DNA of 64,000 nt from Eremomyces bilateralis CBS 781.70 (taxonomy: Eukaryota > Ascomycota > Dothideomycetes > Eremomycetales > Eremomycetaceae), in the NCBI RefSeq assembly GCF_010015585.1, contig NW_022985071.1, positions 1 to 64,000 of the forward strand, given 5' to 3'. Position numbers and translations under genes: made by a program. This document shows, piece by piece, positions 21,637-32,674 of this stretch (its first letter is position 1; each line of letters opens with the position of its first letter). The notes beneath the pieces are model-generated. The model worked only from the letters and a program-made list of their open reading frames with translations, searched no databases and was not told the origin of the DNA.

Positions 21637-22825
21637 TCACTTATCCAACCCCCTCCCCTTCACAAACTTCCCAATCACCTCCTTACAATCCTTCTCCTTA
21701 TACGTCTCCCACACCTCGTACAACGAGATCATCTCCTGCGTGCAATCCACCATCGCCTCTATATCCACCTCGCTCTCCGCTAGCCAATTCATCATCTTCT
21801 GCACCTTCGCCGACAGCGCCGGCGTCGGCGCCCCCCCCGCCCCTCCCGTATTCCCACTGCCAGGCAGTTCCTGTCCCGCCGCTCCGCCACCGCTGAACGC
21901 GCTGCCGAGCGCCGCCTGCACGACCGACTGCATCGCCGCCTGCACCGCGCGATTCTGATGCATCCCATGCTGCAGAATCGCGCCGACCTTCTGGACGGGG
22001 TCGCCGTCCGAGCGCATAGCCGCGGCGCCGCCACTGCGCATGGCGGCGAGCTCCTTCTCCTTCCCGGCGGACCACGCCGCCTGCACGGGATTGAGGACGA
22101 CGGCGAGGAGGGCCGCGGTGAGGGCAATGACGTGGGGCGAGTGGAGGAGGGGGAGGTCGGTGACGTAGTGGTCGTTGATGATCCACCAGGCGAGGGAGAG
22201 CTCGTCGGGGGAGAGGTTGAAGGTGGGGGAGAGGTCGAGGAGGGTGCGGTAGGGGTGGTGGACGATGAGTTGGCTGGACATCACGGAGATGAGGGCGAAT
22301 TCGGTCTCGCCCATTTTGGAGGTGTCGGAGGTGATGACGTCTGGAGGGGGGGAGGGTTAGTTGGGGGTGGTTAGGGGGATGGGGGTGGAAGGGAACGTAC
22401 CGGGCCAGGTTTGCCGTGCTTCGCCAACGACATGGCGGATGTGTTGTGGGCATTCTTCCACCTTGCAGGCGAGATATAAGGCTGTGGAGAGAACCAGATA
22501 TGGGTTCGTCTCACGGATCTCAACTTTCGAATAGAATCGTCGCATGTAGACCTGAGCGGTTGCTAGCGCTTGCTGCTTAGTGCCGAGCGTGCCGCGTTTA
22601 GAGAAGCGTTGGAGTTCTAGACCGCCGTCAGCTTTCGATCTATATATTGATTCACCAGGACTCACGCTGGCAGAAGAAGATATTCAGTAAGCGACGATCG
22701 GGAAGTGGATATAACTGGACCAGATGCCGATGCTTGTCTTCCAGCCGTTGTCGGATATCCGCGAGCTCCTGGCGCGTGAACGTCCAGTAGCGGCGTTGAG
22801 ATGAGTCCCAGTAGTTGGCTGCCAT
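21637..22825 (-). CDS. ssn8: cyclin C, RNA polymerase II Mediator kinase-module subunit
   Basis: Three exons, 22825-22666, 22616-22401 and 22340-21637, give about 359 residues. The start [21 protein letters not shown] and the block [19 protein letters not shown]...[27 protein letters not shown] are characteristic of fungal Ssn8/cyclin C, with the cyclin-box signature around residues 50-190 ([53 protein letters not shown]). Cyclin C pairs with Cdk8/Ssn3 in the Mediator kinase module and represses or tunes Pol II genes. The C-terminal cyclin fold carries a Gly/Ala-rich insertion ([21 protein letters not shown]) that makes it longer than usual. Introns are short (49 and 60 bp) with good splice sites. 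The function is secure. Confidence 0.92.
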
Positions 22826-23605
22826 GCTGAAACGGGTACAGTCCGTCGGTATACTGAGAAAGGATAGATCTACTGGAGTGGTAGAATTAAGAATTGGATG
22901 CTAGGTGTATCCACGGGGGTGAGGATACTGGAGTTTATGTCGTTTGCGTTGCATTAGTTGTCGGGAGATCCTAGGTTATTACATATGTAGTGAGTATTTC
23001 CAAATATTTGTGCTCATAGAGGCTCACAAGAGCAAGCCATAATATTCAATATTTATGCCCATGTTGAGGTTGAAGATGAAGTTCAACTCTTTCCAGGGTC
23101 TAGAGAAGGACTGGCAGGGATCCGACGACATCAAACTCCGACTGCAGGCCTATCTCGACCACATTCAGACTACCAACTTCTTCAACGACAACGACACTTC
23201 TAGTGAAATTGGATTAACCAGGAGGAGTATTCAGACGGGCACTTGTACTTAACTACTTATGGCTTACAATGCTAAGTGTCAGAGACATGTCTTGCCCTCG
23301 GAAAGACCGTGATATTGATATTGATATTGATATCCGGACTCAAATCAGGTTGCCATCTTCATTAGTATTACTTAATACGGCCTTCAAACCATCCTCATAT
23401 TGTACGACTTCATCTAGGTTGTAAAACGGAATAGTACCCTCATCATGTTAAGGACCTGACTCATCGAGGCCTTGTCAACAACCAATGCCTTCACAAGAGG
23501 TTTCGACTCATTTCCGCCCTCTCGCTCCTCACTTTCAGTTCCAGGCCTAAATGGTTATTACTGAATAAAACATGCTCATGACTGCTAAAATAAGAACCAT
23601 CATAC
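22826..23605. other. intergenic; short unsupported frame
   Basis: Upstream flank of the cyclin C gene. A 65-codon plus-strand frame at 23055-23252 has coding-like composition (GLEKDWQGSDDIKLRLQAYL) but matches nothing known; it may be a gene scrap. A GATATT pentamer run lies near 23310-23332. Confidence 0.4.
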
Positions 23606-25771
23606 TCACCGTACCTCCCCGTCATAGACCATGGGACAGCCGTCCGCCAGGATCTTCGACCGATCATCGATGAAATCATGCAGATACTGATGGAACTGGT
23701 CATGCTTCTCTAGCAACGTCTTCCGTTTCTCGCGATCCCGCTCGATGGCCTCCTGTCTTAACCGTCTCTGCTTCTCGACCTTTTCGATGAGCGCCGGCTC
23801 TGGCTGCATGTCGGTATAGAACTCGACCATCGTATGGTGCTTCCGCTTCACCACCTCTTTCGCCGCGTTCGTCCGATCCACCTCCTTCCGCAACTTCGCC
23901 ATCCCCGCGATCATCGTCTCCGTGTAGGCTTTATACTGCCACGCATCCTCGGACATCTGCCAGGTCAGCGCTTCGTTCTGTTTGACCAACGCGTCATGCA
24001 CCCGAGCTCGGCGTTGGGCGGTGGCTTCTTCAGCGGCGCGATCCTCGACGGTGGCGGTACTGGGAAAGTTCCCCGACTTCTGGAGCCGCTTGAGAAGCGT
24101 CGCGGTGCGTTCGCGGAGCGCCTCGTTCTCCTTTTCCTTGGCCCTCTGCCGGGCTTCCAGCTTCTTGATCTGCGTCTCCTTTTGCTTGACCTCCCACTCC
24201 TCCACCTTCCACGACACTTGCATTTTGGCGGTCTCGTGTCGAAGGCCCTTGTTGTCCCTCTGCAGCTGTTCGATTATAAGCGTTGGACTCCGCGGCCGGG
24301 CGAGTTCTCGTGCCTCTTCGGCCATTTCAAACGCGGCCACTTCCCTCTTCATGTCACCGAGCTGCATCCCTAGCTGTTTGATTCGAGCATTCTGCTGGTC
24401 AATCTCTTTGTGCTTGTAATCGAGCTCTTTGATGTGCCTCTCGACGGTCTCTGCCTGCTGTCGGAGTTCCTCTTCTTTTTGTTCGAGTGCCGATTCATTG
24501 CCTTCGGCCGTCGGATTTCTAGCTTCAGGGATTTTGCTCTGGTCAATACGAACCCGTTCCATGCGAGCGATGGTCTGGTTCATCTCCGCCAGATTGGATT
24601 CGAGGGTCGCGTTGGTCGCTTGGAGCTTCTTGTAGGCGGTTCTACCCGTGGAATTGGCCTTCTTATACCGGTCAATCTCTCGGTGCAAGGATCCAAGCTG
24701 TGTATCCCTGCTCAGTTGTTCCTGGTGCAGCAGTTTATTAGTGACTTGGAGCTCGTTATACTCTTTACTCAGATACTTGAGTTCCCTCTCTGCCTTCTCC
24801 AGTTGCCCCTTCTTTTTCGAAACCTGTTCCTTGAGCGCTTCCTTTTCCATGATAGCAACATGAACACATTCATTTGCTTGTTTGTAGTCGCTGCACACCG
24901 AATCACGGAATCTCTTCTTCTTGGCTACAACCTTGCTCAGCAAATCTAGTCGCTGGATCGCCAATTGTTTATGGTCTTTGGGGGTGAGATCCTCCTCTCC
25001 TTCCGGCCGTCGACGGTCTGATAGTTCGCCTTGCTCGAATTCGGACCTGGGAGTGATAGCGTTCATGCCCTCTTCTCTGTCTCCATCATCATTGGTTTGA
25101 ACAACGCCAATGTGTTCAAAGCCAGATTTATGCTTAGCAGGCGTGACTAGACTGAGGGTTCGGCTGAAGTTGCCAGCGTACCGCCAAAGCACACGATCGG
25201 AGTCTTCGGAGTATATTGAGCCTGGGGAGGGTGCCGACGACCTGAGAGCTGCAAGCTCTTCGTTGGTTGAGGAGCCTGCGCCGTGTGCGTCGCCGTCTGA
25301 GGCGGACATGACCTGACTCAACCGACTCTTCGACCTCGGCAAATATTCGTTGCGCATTTCAAAATCATCTCTTCTATCGTCTTTGAACTCGCCGAAGCGG
25401 CGTACGCTGTCGATTTGTCCACGCCGTAACCAGGTTTGATGGAATCTCACCTTGTCTTCAGGCGTCACTTCCTGCATCTCTTCCTCCAGCCCGTCAGCAA
25501 CGATCGCACAAATTTCTTCTTGTTCGTAGATATTGGTACTCATTGCGGAGTAATCGCTGTCGGAGTCGGTATCTGATCGCATTTCAGCCTCGCCGGCCAT
25601 AGTAATTGATGAAAAATCATTGGACCATTCGTAATTATCTTGTACGGGGAGATCGGAACTCTCTTGGTCTGAGTGTTCGACATAGTCGACGTCATCGTGT
25701 GGAGTGTCGATAGGGAGTGTGTTGGGGCCTGCCCTATTGTTTGGTGTTGTATCTGAGGAATCAGCCATCAC
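23606..25771 (-). CDS. large coiled-coil protein of unknown function
   Basis: One uninterrupted frame of 721 residues (MMADSSDTTPNNRAG...). The first 260 or so residues are acidic and Ser-rich, probably disordered (SDTDSDSDYSAMS, SAPSPGSIYSEDSDRVLWRYAG). From about residue 265 (DHKQLAIQRLDLLSKVV) almost to the end runs long heptad-like Glu/Lys/Gln/Leu sequence, a strong coiled coil with one break around the RSPTLIIEQL segment. There is no transmembrane, kinase or motor motif. This layout suits a scaffold or cytoskeletal adaptor, but no family could be named. The ATG pair at the start and the stop before 23605 are clear. Its 3' neighbour is cyclin C on the same strand, about 0.8 kb away. Confidence 0.75.
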   Translation of the reverse strand: MMADSSDTTPNNRAGPNTLPIDTPHDDVDYVEHSDQESSDLPVQDNYEWSNDFSSITMAGEAEMRSDTDSDSDYSAMSTNIYEQEEICAIVADGLEEEMQEVTPEDKVRFHQTWLRRGQIDSVRRFGEFKDDRRDDFEMRNEYLPRSKSRLSQVMSASDGDAHGAGSSTNEELAALRSSAPSPGSIYSEDSDRVLWRYAGNFSRTLSLVTPAKHKSGFEHIGVVQTNDDGDREEGMNAITPRSEFEQGELSDRRRPEGEEDLTPKDHKQLAIQRLDLLSKVVAKKKRFRDSVCSDYKQANECVHVAIMEKEALKEQVSKKKGQLEKAERELKYLSKEYNELQVTNKLLHQEQLSRDTQLGSLHREIDRYKKANSTGRTAYKKLQATNATLESNLAEMNQTIARMERVRIDQSKIPEARNPTAEGNESALEQKEEELRQQAETVERHIKELDYKHKEIDQQNARIKQLGMQLGDMKREVAAFEMAEEARELARPRSPTLIIEQLQRDNKGLRHETAKMQVSWKVEEWEVKQKETQIKKLEARQRAKEKENEALRERTATLLKRLQKSGNFPSTATVEDRAAEEATAQRRARVHDALVKQNEALTWQMSEDAWQYKAYTETMIAGMAKLRKEVDRTNAAKEVVKRKHHTMVEFYTDMQPEPALIEKVEKQRRLRQEAIERDREKRKTLLEKHDQFHQYLHDFIDDRSKILADGCPMVYDGEVR

Positions 25772-27150
25772 AAATCAAAACTGGTCTCAAACCTGGTGGG
25801 TGTCAGAGTATCTCTATCCTAATGCAAAAGAATCGTTATGTTCGTGTGGACTCAATCAACAAGTGGCCGTAACAAAATCGTAAATAATTGGCGAACTTTC
25901 GTATGTTAGTCATGGGACGGACCAGTGTGATATATTCCCCTGGATTTCTTTGTTGCCATCAAAGGCATTCAGTTTCTAAAAGTAGCATCGAGGGAGCAAT
26001 TCCTTTGTTCATTGAGACATAAACCCATTGTGATTCGACGCCCGACAAAGGACTAGGACAATGCAAATCAAAGGTGGCGAGGGTATAAGCGAGTTGTTAA
26101 GTGGAATTGAAAATGCTCCAATCCGTAAGGTATCCAACTGATGAGGTTAGACTTTAAGAAACGCTGCTGGGCCATGTGGCTCGTCCGTTAGAGGCGTTTC
26201 TTCACGGCAATGACATCTACGATCAGTATAGAAGTGAGAGAGTTTGAGTATTGGTATTTTCGATTGCAACCATAAGTAGAATTGGAATAAAGCGACGAAA
26301 CGGAAGACACTGCCCTATAAGCGAGTTAGCAATCCTGTAGCAGTTATGTGGGAGTTCTGCCACTCACTAAGATAGCATAGCCTGTCGCCGAATTCCCCCC
26401 TCCTGCTCAATAATCCACTGTCTCGCATGTTCCGTGCGAAGAACGACGCCGTGTCCATTTTCGAGCCAGCTGGCATACTTGATATCGATAACCACTGCTA
26501 ATCGGGCTTCCTATCTTCCTAAGTTAGCATGTGAATGCACTTCAGAATGAGTTGTCTAACCATCGTGGCACCGTAGCATGATCGTTCTTAGACGCCCGTA
26601 AATGCCGCATCGTAGTCCTTGGAGGTGGTGCATCCTGGATACTCGCAGTCCAATGCCATCTCCCATACACCAGCTTCAGCCTCATCAACCTTTAGCCAGC
26701 ACATGACCTTGTGAACTGGAGGAATCGTCTTCGTTGAAGTGCAATTGTTGTTTGATGATTCGGATTTGTTCGTAGAGGTAGGTGTACTTGAAGGTTGAGG
26801 AAGAGTTGACGGTGGGTTTGTAGGTTAGCAGCAAGACTTTGTGATGACGACGTGAGGTTGACAATAGTGAATATCAGAATGATTGCCACTGAGTGACTCC
26901 CAGTTTGGTATGGACTCGAAAGACATTCAATGGTCTTTCATATGAAGCTGACACTTGCACAATGAAAGTGTCCATCAAACAAAGAATCATATGCCTAAGC
27001 AACAATTACTCTTGTAAACGATTGTCCCAAAAATAGATTCGTTATGTATGGCGCCTTCAAACCCAACAAAGAACTGCTTGAGGATTATGTCATTCGAGTC
27101 GCGTAAAGATTCGCAAGGATAGAACGGTTACAGAGCAACACGATGGCAGG
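25772..27150. other. intergenic with a possible degraded or multi-exon gene
   Basis: Apart from the low-confidence segment at 26588-26786, a second minus-strand stretch near 26360-26500 reads plausibly (AVVIDIKYASWLENGHG, TEHARQWIIEQEGG) after a possible GATTAG acceptor, and a short exon-like end VDVIAVKKRL-stop lies near 26190-26222. These may be pieces of one minus-strand gene whose model could not be closed. Confidence 0.35.
26588..26786 (-). CDS. hypothetical short coding segment, zinc-finger-like
   Basis: The frame opens at 26786 after a GCTAAC branch-site-like string and a TTCAAG acceptor, and ends with TAA at 26588. It contains MCWLKVDEAEAGVWEMALDC and CEYPGCTTSKDYDAAF, which looks like the first half of a C2H2-type finger (C-x4-C) without its histidines. 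No start codon or upstream exon was established. It is either a 3' exon or a remnant. Confidence 0.3.
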
Positions 27151-28307
27151 CTAAAATGAAAATGTCGAGGCTCCATGCCCATGACTGAATCTTCGCGATG
27201 ATCGGTTCAATTGAGGCAATCCTCCCTTTGGTTCTTCGGCACCTTGGAAGTTGAGGTTGCTGACCGAATTCGGATCGATGGAAGACAGTGGCGCACGATG
27301 CCTCACTTGTCCAGCCTTATTTAGCGTTCCAGATCGGCGTGTATTGAGTGATACTGGAATCGGCGTGCGTTGTGCTGGTGTTCCAATCGAACGGTGTATT
27401 TCTGTATTGATATTAGCGTGCACCAACACATGAAAATCTCAGAGAACCGAACGTTGATGGTGCGTATGCAGCATATTTGGCAACGGACTCATGCGGCGAG
27501 CTGTACCAATTCTCGAAGTGAGCCCGTCACCGGAATATTGGGAGAATGGTCCTCTCGGTTTCGGCGGAGCAAGTTGTTCGAAGCGTGGAGATGACATGTT
27601 GTTCAGAGCATTCTCCGCGTCTTCGGCCGCCGCATGTTCGGTATGAGTCGCCATAACTTGGGCCTTCAATCCCTGATACATCCGCTGGGTGTTTTGCAGT
27701 GCCTTGCTCTTCTCCCGAAACGCGTTTACCAATTCTCGGTTCTTCTCCTCGAGGTTTGCTTTCTCTGATTTCATGGCTAGAGATCGTTAGCAGTCCTAAT
27801 GGAACCGATATTCGCATCTGACCATACAGTTGATCCTCTCTCTCAAAGAGTTCATCTCTGTATTCGCTTCTTGGACCGTACGATTCATCTCGCTTTTCAA
27901 TGCGGTATACCTATCCGTCAGGTGCTTCACCGAGTACTCCTGATACAGTCTAGCATCATCAGCATTAGTCTTGGAAATTCGGATCCTACAAACATCTCCT
28001 GCATCGCCTGGTATGAGTAGAAGCCTATCGCTCGACCAGCACACTCCATGATCGTCCCAGGCGTGAGACCACTGAGCACGGTAGACTTCTGTTCCTCGGA
28101 CAGGTTAAGGACTTGAATCATGGCATCGTCCGGGTTTGACAGCAGCTGGTCGCAAGCTGGACATCTTCTTGTCGGGCTTGCTGCAGTGGAAAGGCCTAAA
28201 GACTCAGAACATTGGAGGCAGAAGATATGACTGCAGGTCGTGACCACTGTACGGTCGACGAGCTGAACACGACATTTGGTGGAGTTACAGCGCAGAATGA
28301 AATCCAT
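27151..28307 (-). CDS. HEI10/CCNB1IP1-like meiotic RING E3 ligase
   Basis: Four exons, 28307-27994, 27949-27828, 27776-27453 and 27401-27151, give about 336 residues. The N-terminal RING reads CNSTKCRVQL, then VTTCSHIFCLQC and RRCPACDQLLS. It is followed by SEEQKSTVLSGLTPGTIMECAGRAIGFYSYQ, which aligns by eye with human CCNB1IP1/HEI10 (ACSHIFC, CPAC, SEEYKAMVLAGLRP, RALAFWTYQ). A coiled coil (LKSEMNRTVQEANTEMNSL, EEKNRELVNAFREKSKALQ) and a Ser/Arg-rich tail with TPVP-like QRTPIPVS complete the layout. HEI10 marks crossover sites on the synaptonemal complex and acts as a SUMO/ubiquitin ligase. Introns are 44-51 bp, two with weak GTTTGT or GTTCGG donors but exact phases. Its presence suggests a retained sexual cycle. 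The last exon join is the least certain. Confidence 0.82.
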
Positions 28308-28798
28308 TGCAAAAAACGAGACGCAGTTCTGAGGGAGCTTGATGAGTGGAGACTAATCGCCCATGACTTGACACGCTGCAATGGCTAAGGACTGAAGGAG
28401 CAGTGACAGAAGTAGGACAAAGGGAAGGAAAATGACAATGGGATTGATGGAAATGAGCCACAGGGCTACCAATGGCGAGTCCAGGCGCGATACAGATTTC
28501 TAGATGAGGCACTTGATAGAAGTCGGTTCATCATGCGACGGAGGTAGGAAGCGATAAATTGTCGTCCTGACTTGGAAGTTGGATATTTCAGAGGGGAGAT
28601 GGGCACACGTGATCTCGCGACTGAAGCTAGTCCCAATATAGTTAGCGCATCATGCACCTTCCAATCACGTCGCGTGCTCTCAACCTCATCACCAAACCAC
28701 GACCGAACCAGAAGTACTACGATATCTCCAACATCTAAAGCAAAGAATCCTCGCGCTTTGAATTCCAGCTGCCGATTCAACCCAAGCAATCATCCACC
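28308..28798. promoter_or_regulatory. divergent promoter region between the HEI10-like and XAP5 genes
   Basis: The 491 bp between two divergent start codons must hold both promoters. An E-box-like CACACGTGATC lies near 28605-28615. No TATA box is clear. Confidence 0.4.
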
Positions 28799-30076
28799 AT
28801 GGCACCACCCTCCTCCTCCTCCGGACCCCCATCCCGCACCTCCACCCCCACCACCACCGCCCCCCCCCGCTTCACCGCACAGAACGCCACCGCCGAAGAC
28901 CTCCTCAAATCCCAAACCGTCGGCCTCGTCCACCTCTCCGACTTCCGCAAACGCCGCGCCGAAGCCCTCGAGCAGCGCGACCGCGAGACGCAACATCCCG
29001 CCCTCGGCCGCGGCTCCCCCGCCTCCGGCGCTTCGACCCCCGACGGGTAAGTTTTTGAGATGATGCCATGGGGATGATAGTTGGGTTCGTGTGTGTGGGT
29101 CGGATGCTGATTATCGAAGTACAGAGCTGCGACACCTCAGCCCGCGAAGAAGAAGCGGAGGAATCCGAGGAAGGGGAAGTTGTCGTTTGCGGTAGATGAG
29201 GATGAAGAGGATGAATCAGCGACGTCTGATGTAGTGAAATCACGGTCCCATACGCCAGGAGACGGGCGAAGCACCGTGGAGACGACCGGCGCGGACAGCG
29301 ATGGGACGCCGACGCTGAAGAAGCGGATAGGGCCGAACACAACGGTGCTGGCACCGCGGGCGATGACAAAAGGGGCACTGCTGCGGGAAGCGCAGACACG
29401 GGAGCAGCTACGGAAGGAGTTTCTGGTGATGCAGGAAGCCGTGAAAGCGACGGAGGTAGCGATCCCGTTTGTGTTCTACGACGGGACGAGCGTGCCGGGC
29501 GGAGTGTGCACGGTGAAGAAGGGGGAGCATATCTGGTTGTTTTTGGATAAGGCGAGGAAGGTGGGGGCGGAGTTGGGGGTGGGGGGGGACAAAGGGAGGA
29601 GGGAGTGGGCGAGGGTCGGGGTGGATGATCTGATGTTGGTTAGGAACGAGATGATCGTACCGCATGTTAGTATTCTTCTCTTTGTGTTATGGAAGGACAT
29701 CGAGCTGACTTTTTCGCAGCATTATGAGTTCTACTACTTCATCGTTAACAAGACTGCCGGCTTCCATGGTCCCATCTTCGAATATTCCGCTCAGCCAACC
29801 GCGGCAACCCCGACCACCACAGATTCACCCACGGAAGACCTCACAAACTACGATCCGATGGTGCGGCCGGAGAAGAAGGCCAAGCCATCTACCAACTTGG
29901 AGGGACTTGAAGGCAAAGACGATGACCCGACAATAACCAAGGTGGTGGATCGGCGGTGGTATGAGAGGAACAAGCACATCTACCCGGCGAACATATGGGA
30001 GGAGTTTGATCCGACGAAGGACTACAGCAATAGCGTTCGAAAGGATGCGGAGGGAAATAGCTTTTTCTTCTCTTGA
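28799..30076 (+). CDS. XAP5/FAM50 family nuclear protein
   Basis: Three exons, 28799-29046, 29125-29665 and 29720-30076, give about 381 residues. The N-terminus is Ser/Pro/Thr-rich, then QTVGLVHLSDFRKRRAE, the basic PAKKKRRNPRKGKLSF (likely nuclear signal) and an acidic stretch. The XAP5 domain follows: KKRIGPNTTVLA, IPFVFYDGTSVPG, KGEHIWLFLDKAR, MIVPH-HYEFYYFIVNKT, ending KVVDRRWYERNKHIYPANIWEEFDP, which is diagnostic. FAM50 proteins associate with the spliceosome C complex. Intron 2 (54 bp, GTTAGT...GCAG) has no stop in frame, so its retention would simply add 18 residues; family spacing favours splicing. It converges with LEO1, 242 bp between stops. Confidence 0.93.
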
Positions 30077-30318
30077 AGTGGTGGATATGAGATACCCTAG
30101 CACGAATGGATCATTTCTGAAGAACCGGGCACCGGGGCCTATAGAGTTCGACAGCGATGTCCGCACCCCTCTTCAATTAGGATAGTTATTTAAAATCCAA
30201 CTACCTGGCAACTTTGCCTTATCAAGCAGATAACCATGCCTGCCGTTAATTTGTCGCTCTCTATGCTGTTTTGCTTCCATCATGTCAAATCCAAATCCCC
30301 GTTGGCGCCCGACCCAAA

Positions 30319-31807
30319 TCACTCCTCGTCATCATCCTCCTCCACCACCCGTCTCCTCTTCACCCGCGCGTTGCTCGGCCCCGCATCATCATCCGGCCTC
30401 TCCGTCCTCTTCGGCGTTCCCTCCCGCCTCGCTGGCCTCTTCTCTTCTTCTTCCTCCTCTTCCTCTTCTTCCTCCTCACTCTCCTCCATCTCCTGCTCGT
30501 CGTCGCTCTTCGCGATAAAGTCATCCTCCTCATCATACTCGTCCTCCCTCGTCCGCCCCCGCACATCCCCATACTCCTCGTCACTACTGTAATCATCCCG
30601 CCGCGGCCGCCTCGACTTCGGCTTCGATCGCCGATACCCACCGAACCCTTCCTCGTCCTCGAGCCCACCGGCCGTAAGTCTCCCCGAGCGCACCCCGCTC
30701 TTCTCCAGCACGCGGTGCGTTCGATCGCGCTCGCGGTTCTGCTGTGCCTCCATGCGGCGCAGCATGCGCAGCTTCTCCTTCTCGGCGGCCTCGGCCTTCT
30801 TCTTGGCGAGTTCGGGGTCCTCGTGGAGTTTGAGGAGCGGGACGGGGCCGTCCTCGGTGAGACGGTCGCGGGGGCGCTGGAGGGTGCGCTGCAGTTCTTG
30901 GAGGGCGGCGTCATTGGAGGCGGAGGTGGGGAGGATCGAAAGGCCGGCGGTGACTTTGCGGGCGGCGCGGAGGATGGATTCGTCGGAGTAGGGGGCAAAC
31001 ATGTAAGTGAAGGAGTCAAGGGTTGGGTTGTAGGTTTTCGCGGATTGAGCTTTCTTGCCGGGTCCGGAGAGGGGTGTTGGCTTGGGAGGACGGGTTTGAG
31101 GAGGGGCAAGTGGATTGCCTTCGATTTGATATTGTGTAGTGGGATCATGCGCGAATTGGAATGTAAGAGAACCGTCAGACCAGCGCAAAATGCGAGCATT
31201 TGATTGAAGCTCTTCTGGATTCGAGGGTGAGTGTCTCCATCGTACGGTTGTCATGGCAGTTGTATAGGCGGAAAAGGCATCGGATGGTTTGCCCTTGGAG
31301 TGGTGATCGGTAACGGGTGGTTGAAACAGTTCCGGATCGAAGGATTTAGGGTCGACAGCAAGGAAGTTTGGAACTTTGAGAAGGTAAAACTGAGGGCGTT
31401 AATCGGAATATCACTGAAGCTTGCTCACAGCCTCCTTACCTCATTATCATCTGGCTCCGGGATAGCATGACGCGCAAGCTCAATCATATGGAATCTGAGC
31501 TGCTTTTCGGTCATTCCAGCCGATTCAGACCGATCGCGATCGCGTCGCCCGTCATCGTCGCCCGAGTCCAATTCTTCATCATCAAGTTGGCGCCGCTTCC
31601 TGTAGAGATACTGATTAGCATGACGATATTTATACAAGCCGACGTGGCCTACCGTGGTGCTTCATCCTGCGAATCGTCATCCTCATCCTCCCCAAAGAGG
31701 TCATCGGCGTCTTGCCGAAGGGTTTCCTCAATCGGAGGAAGCGAGCTGTCGGAATCATCTCCGTTCAACTCTTCAGGAGAGATGTCCGGTAGGGGGGAGT
31801 CCTCATC
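30319..31807 (-). CDS. LEO1: Leo1, subunit of the Paf1 transcription elongation complex
   Basis: Three exons, 31807-31653, 31599-31440 and 31389-30319, give about 461 residues. The Leo1 core is clear: FYLLKVPNFLAVDPKSFDPEL, then RWRHSPSNPEELQSNARILRWSDGSLTF and KTYNPTLDSFTYMFAPYSDESILR. Upstream is a short acidic N-terminus (SPLPDISPEELNGDDSD) and the C-terminus is highly charged, with a long Glu run encoded by a TTC/TCC-type repeat and a basic KRRRVVEEDDDEE end. It travels with Pol II and promotes histone modification. The start is odd: the outermost ATG (31814) gives MSDEELPPTGHLS and a stop, whereas the coding frame only begins with the overlapping ATG at 31807 (MRNSPLPD). A one-base difference would fuse a more typical MSDE start, so either the inner ATG is used or there is a sequence error or recent shift. 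Confidence 0.9.
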
Positions 31808-32674
31808 CGACATTGTGGGAGGGATTAGACGAATGGGTTTTCGGCGCGATCCGATGACTTTGAGAATGAGGAAATCTAAACGGTGCTACAGCGCTGTGAT
31901 TCCGATCAAGCAGCACTGCACTCTGTAGGTGTTAAACTTTCAATGGAACGCGACGATTGAAGCATGTCACGTGCATCAGTGGCAGAAACCTGGAAGAGGC
32001 TGTGGCGGTTGAGAGGGAAAGTGGAATGGACAGTTTGGCAGTGGGGAAGGACCGAAGGAACGCGGTGCACCCCGGTCGCCCTTGCCGTCCAGCAGGTCCA
32101 TGCGCCTGCCGCTCCTCCACCGCGTCAACTTCCCCTTCACCGACCGAAAGAAGCCAGTCGATTTGCATGAAATGATATGTCCCCAATTCCGCCCTTGATA
32201 TCCCGCTGTGCGCCCTTGATTCTCCCCATTCTCCCCCGATCCCACTTGTTCTCACCCTTCGGACTTTCTCATTCAAGCGATAGCGGTGTGCCGGAGCAGC
32301 ACAGGCCCGGGGGGTTACCTGCATAAATGGCGTCGTTCTTCTCAAGTGTGTGAGTGACCTGGGTTTCATCATCTCCTAGCTCTCCCTGGTAACGTTGGGT
32401 CATATGAATACACCATGCCATCTACCACACACCCCGCAAGACTGTGCTATCATCTGCTCGCTTCCATTCCACTGGTCGTTTTTCAGCTTTCAAATAGCAA
32501 GATTGAGGCTTCGTGATGTGAGATTGGGCGGTGGATGGCTGAAAGCTTAGGATCGCCCAGCAAGGCTTCAGACAAGACACATGTGGCACGGTATTAAGGT
32601 CTTTCTGATCCATAAGACCAGCTTCAAAATCCTCATCGACCGTTTTGGTTCTGTCAATTTAGCACAGAGCATGC
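31808..32674. other. intergenic between divergent LEO1 and MOB genes
   Basis: It contains both promoters and probably the unlocated first exon of the MOB gene. A GTCACGTGCA E-box-like site lies near 31967. No other feature is seen. Confidence 0.4.

Noticed and set aside
21698-22453. 251-codon minus-strand frame rich in Pro/Arg/His
   Set aside because: Out-of-frame shadow of the cyclin C exons in GC-rich sequence.
23834-24949. Plus-strand frames of up to 179 codons
   Set aside because: Antisense shadows of the coiled-coil gene.
30271-31203. 310-codon plus-strand frame
   Set aside because: Antisense of the Glu-rich LEO1 coding region.
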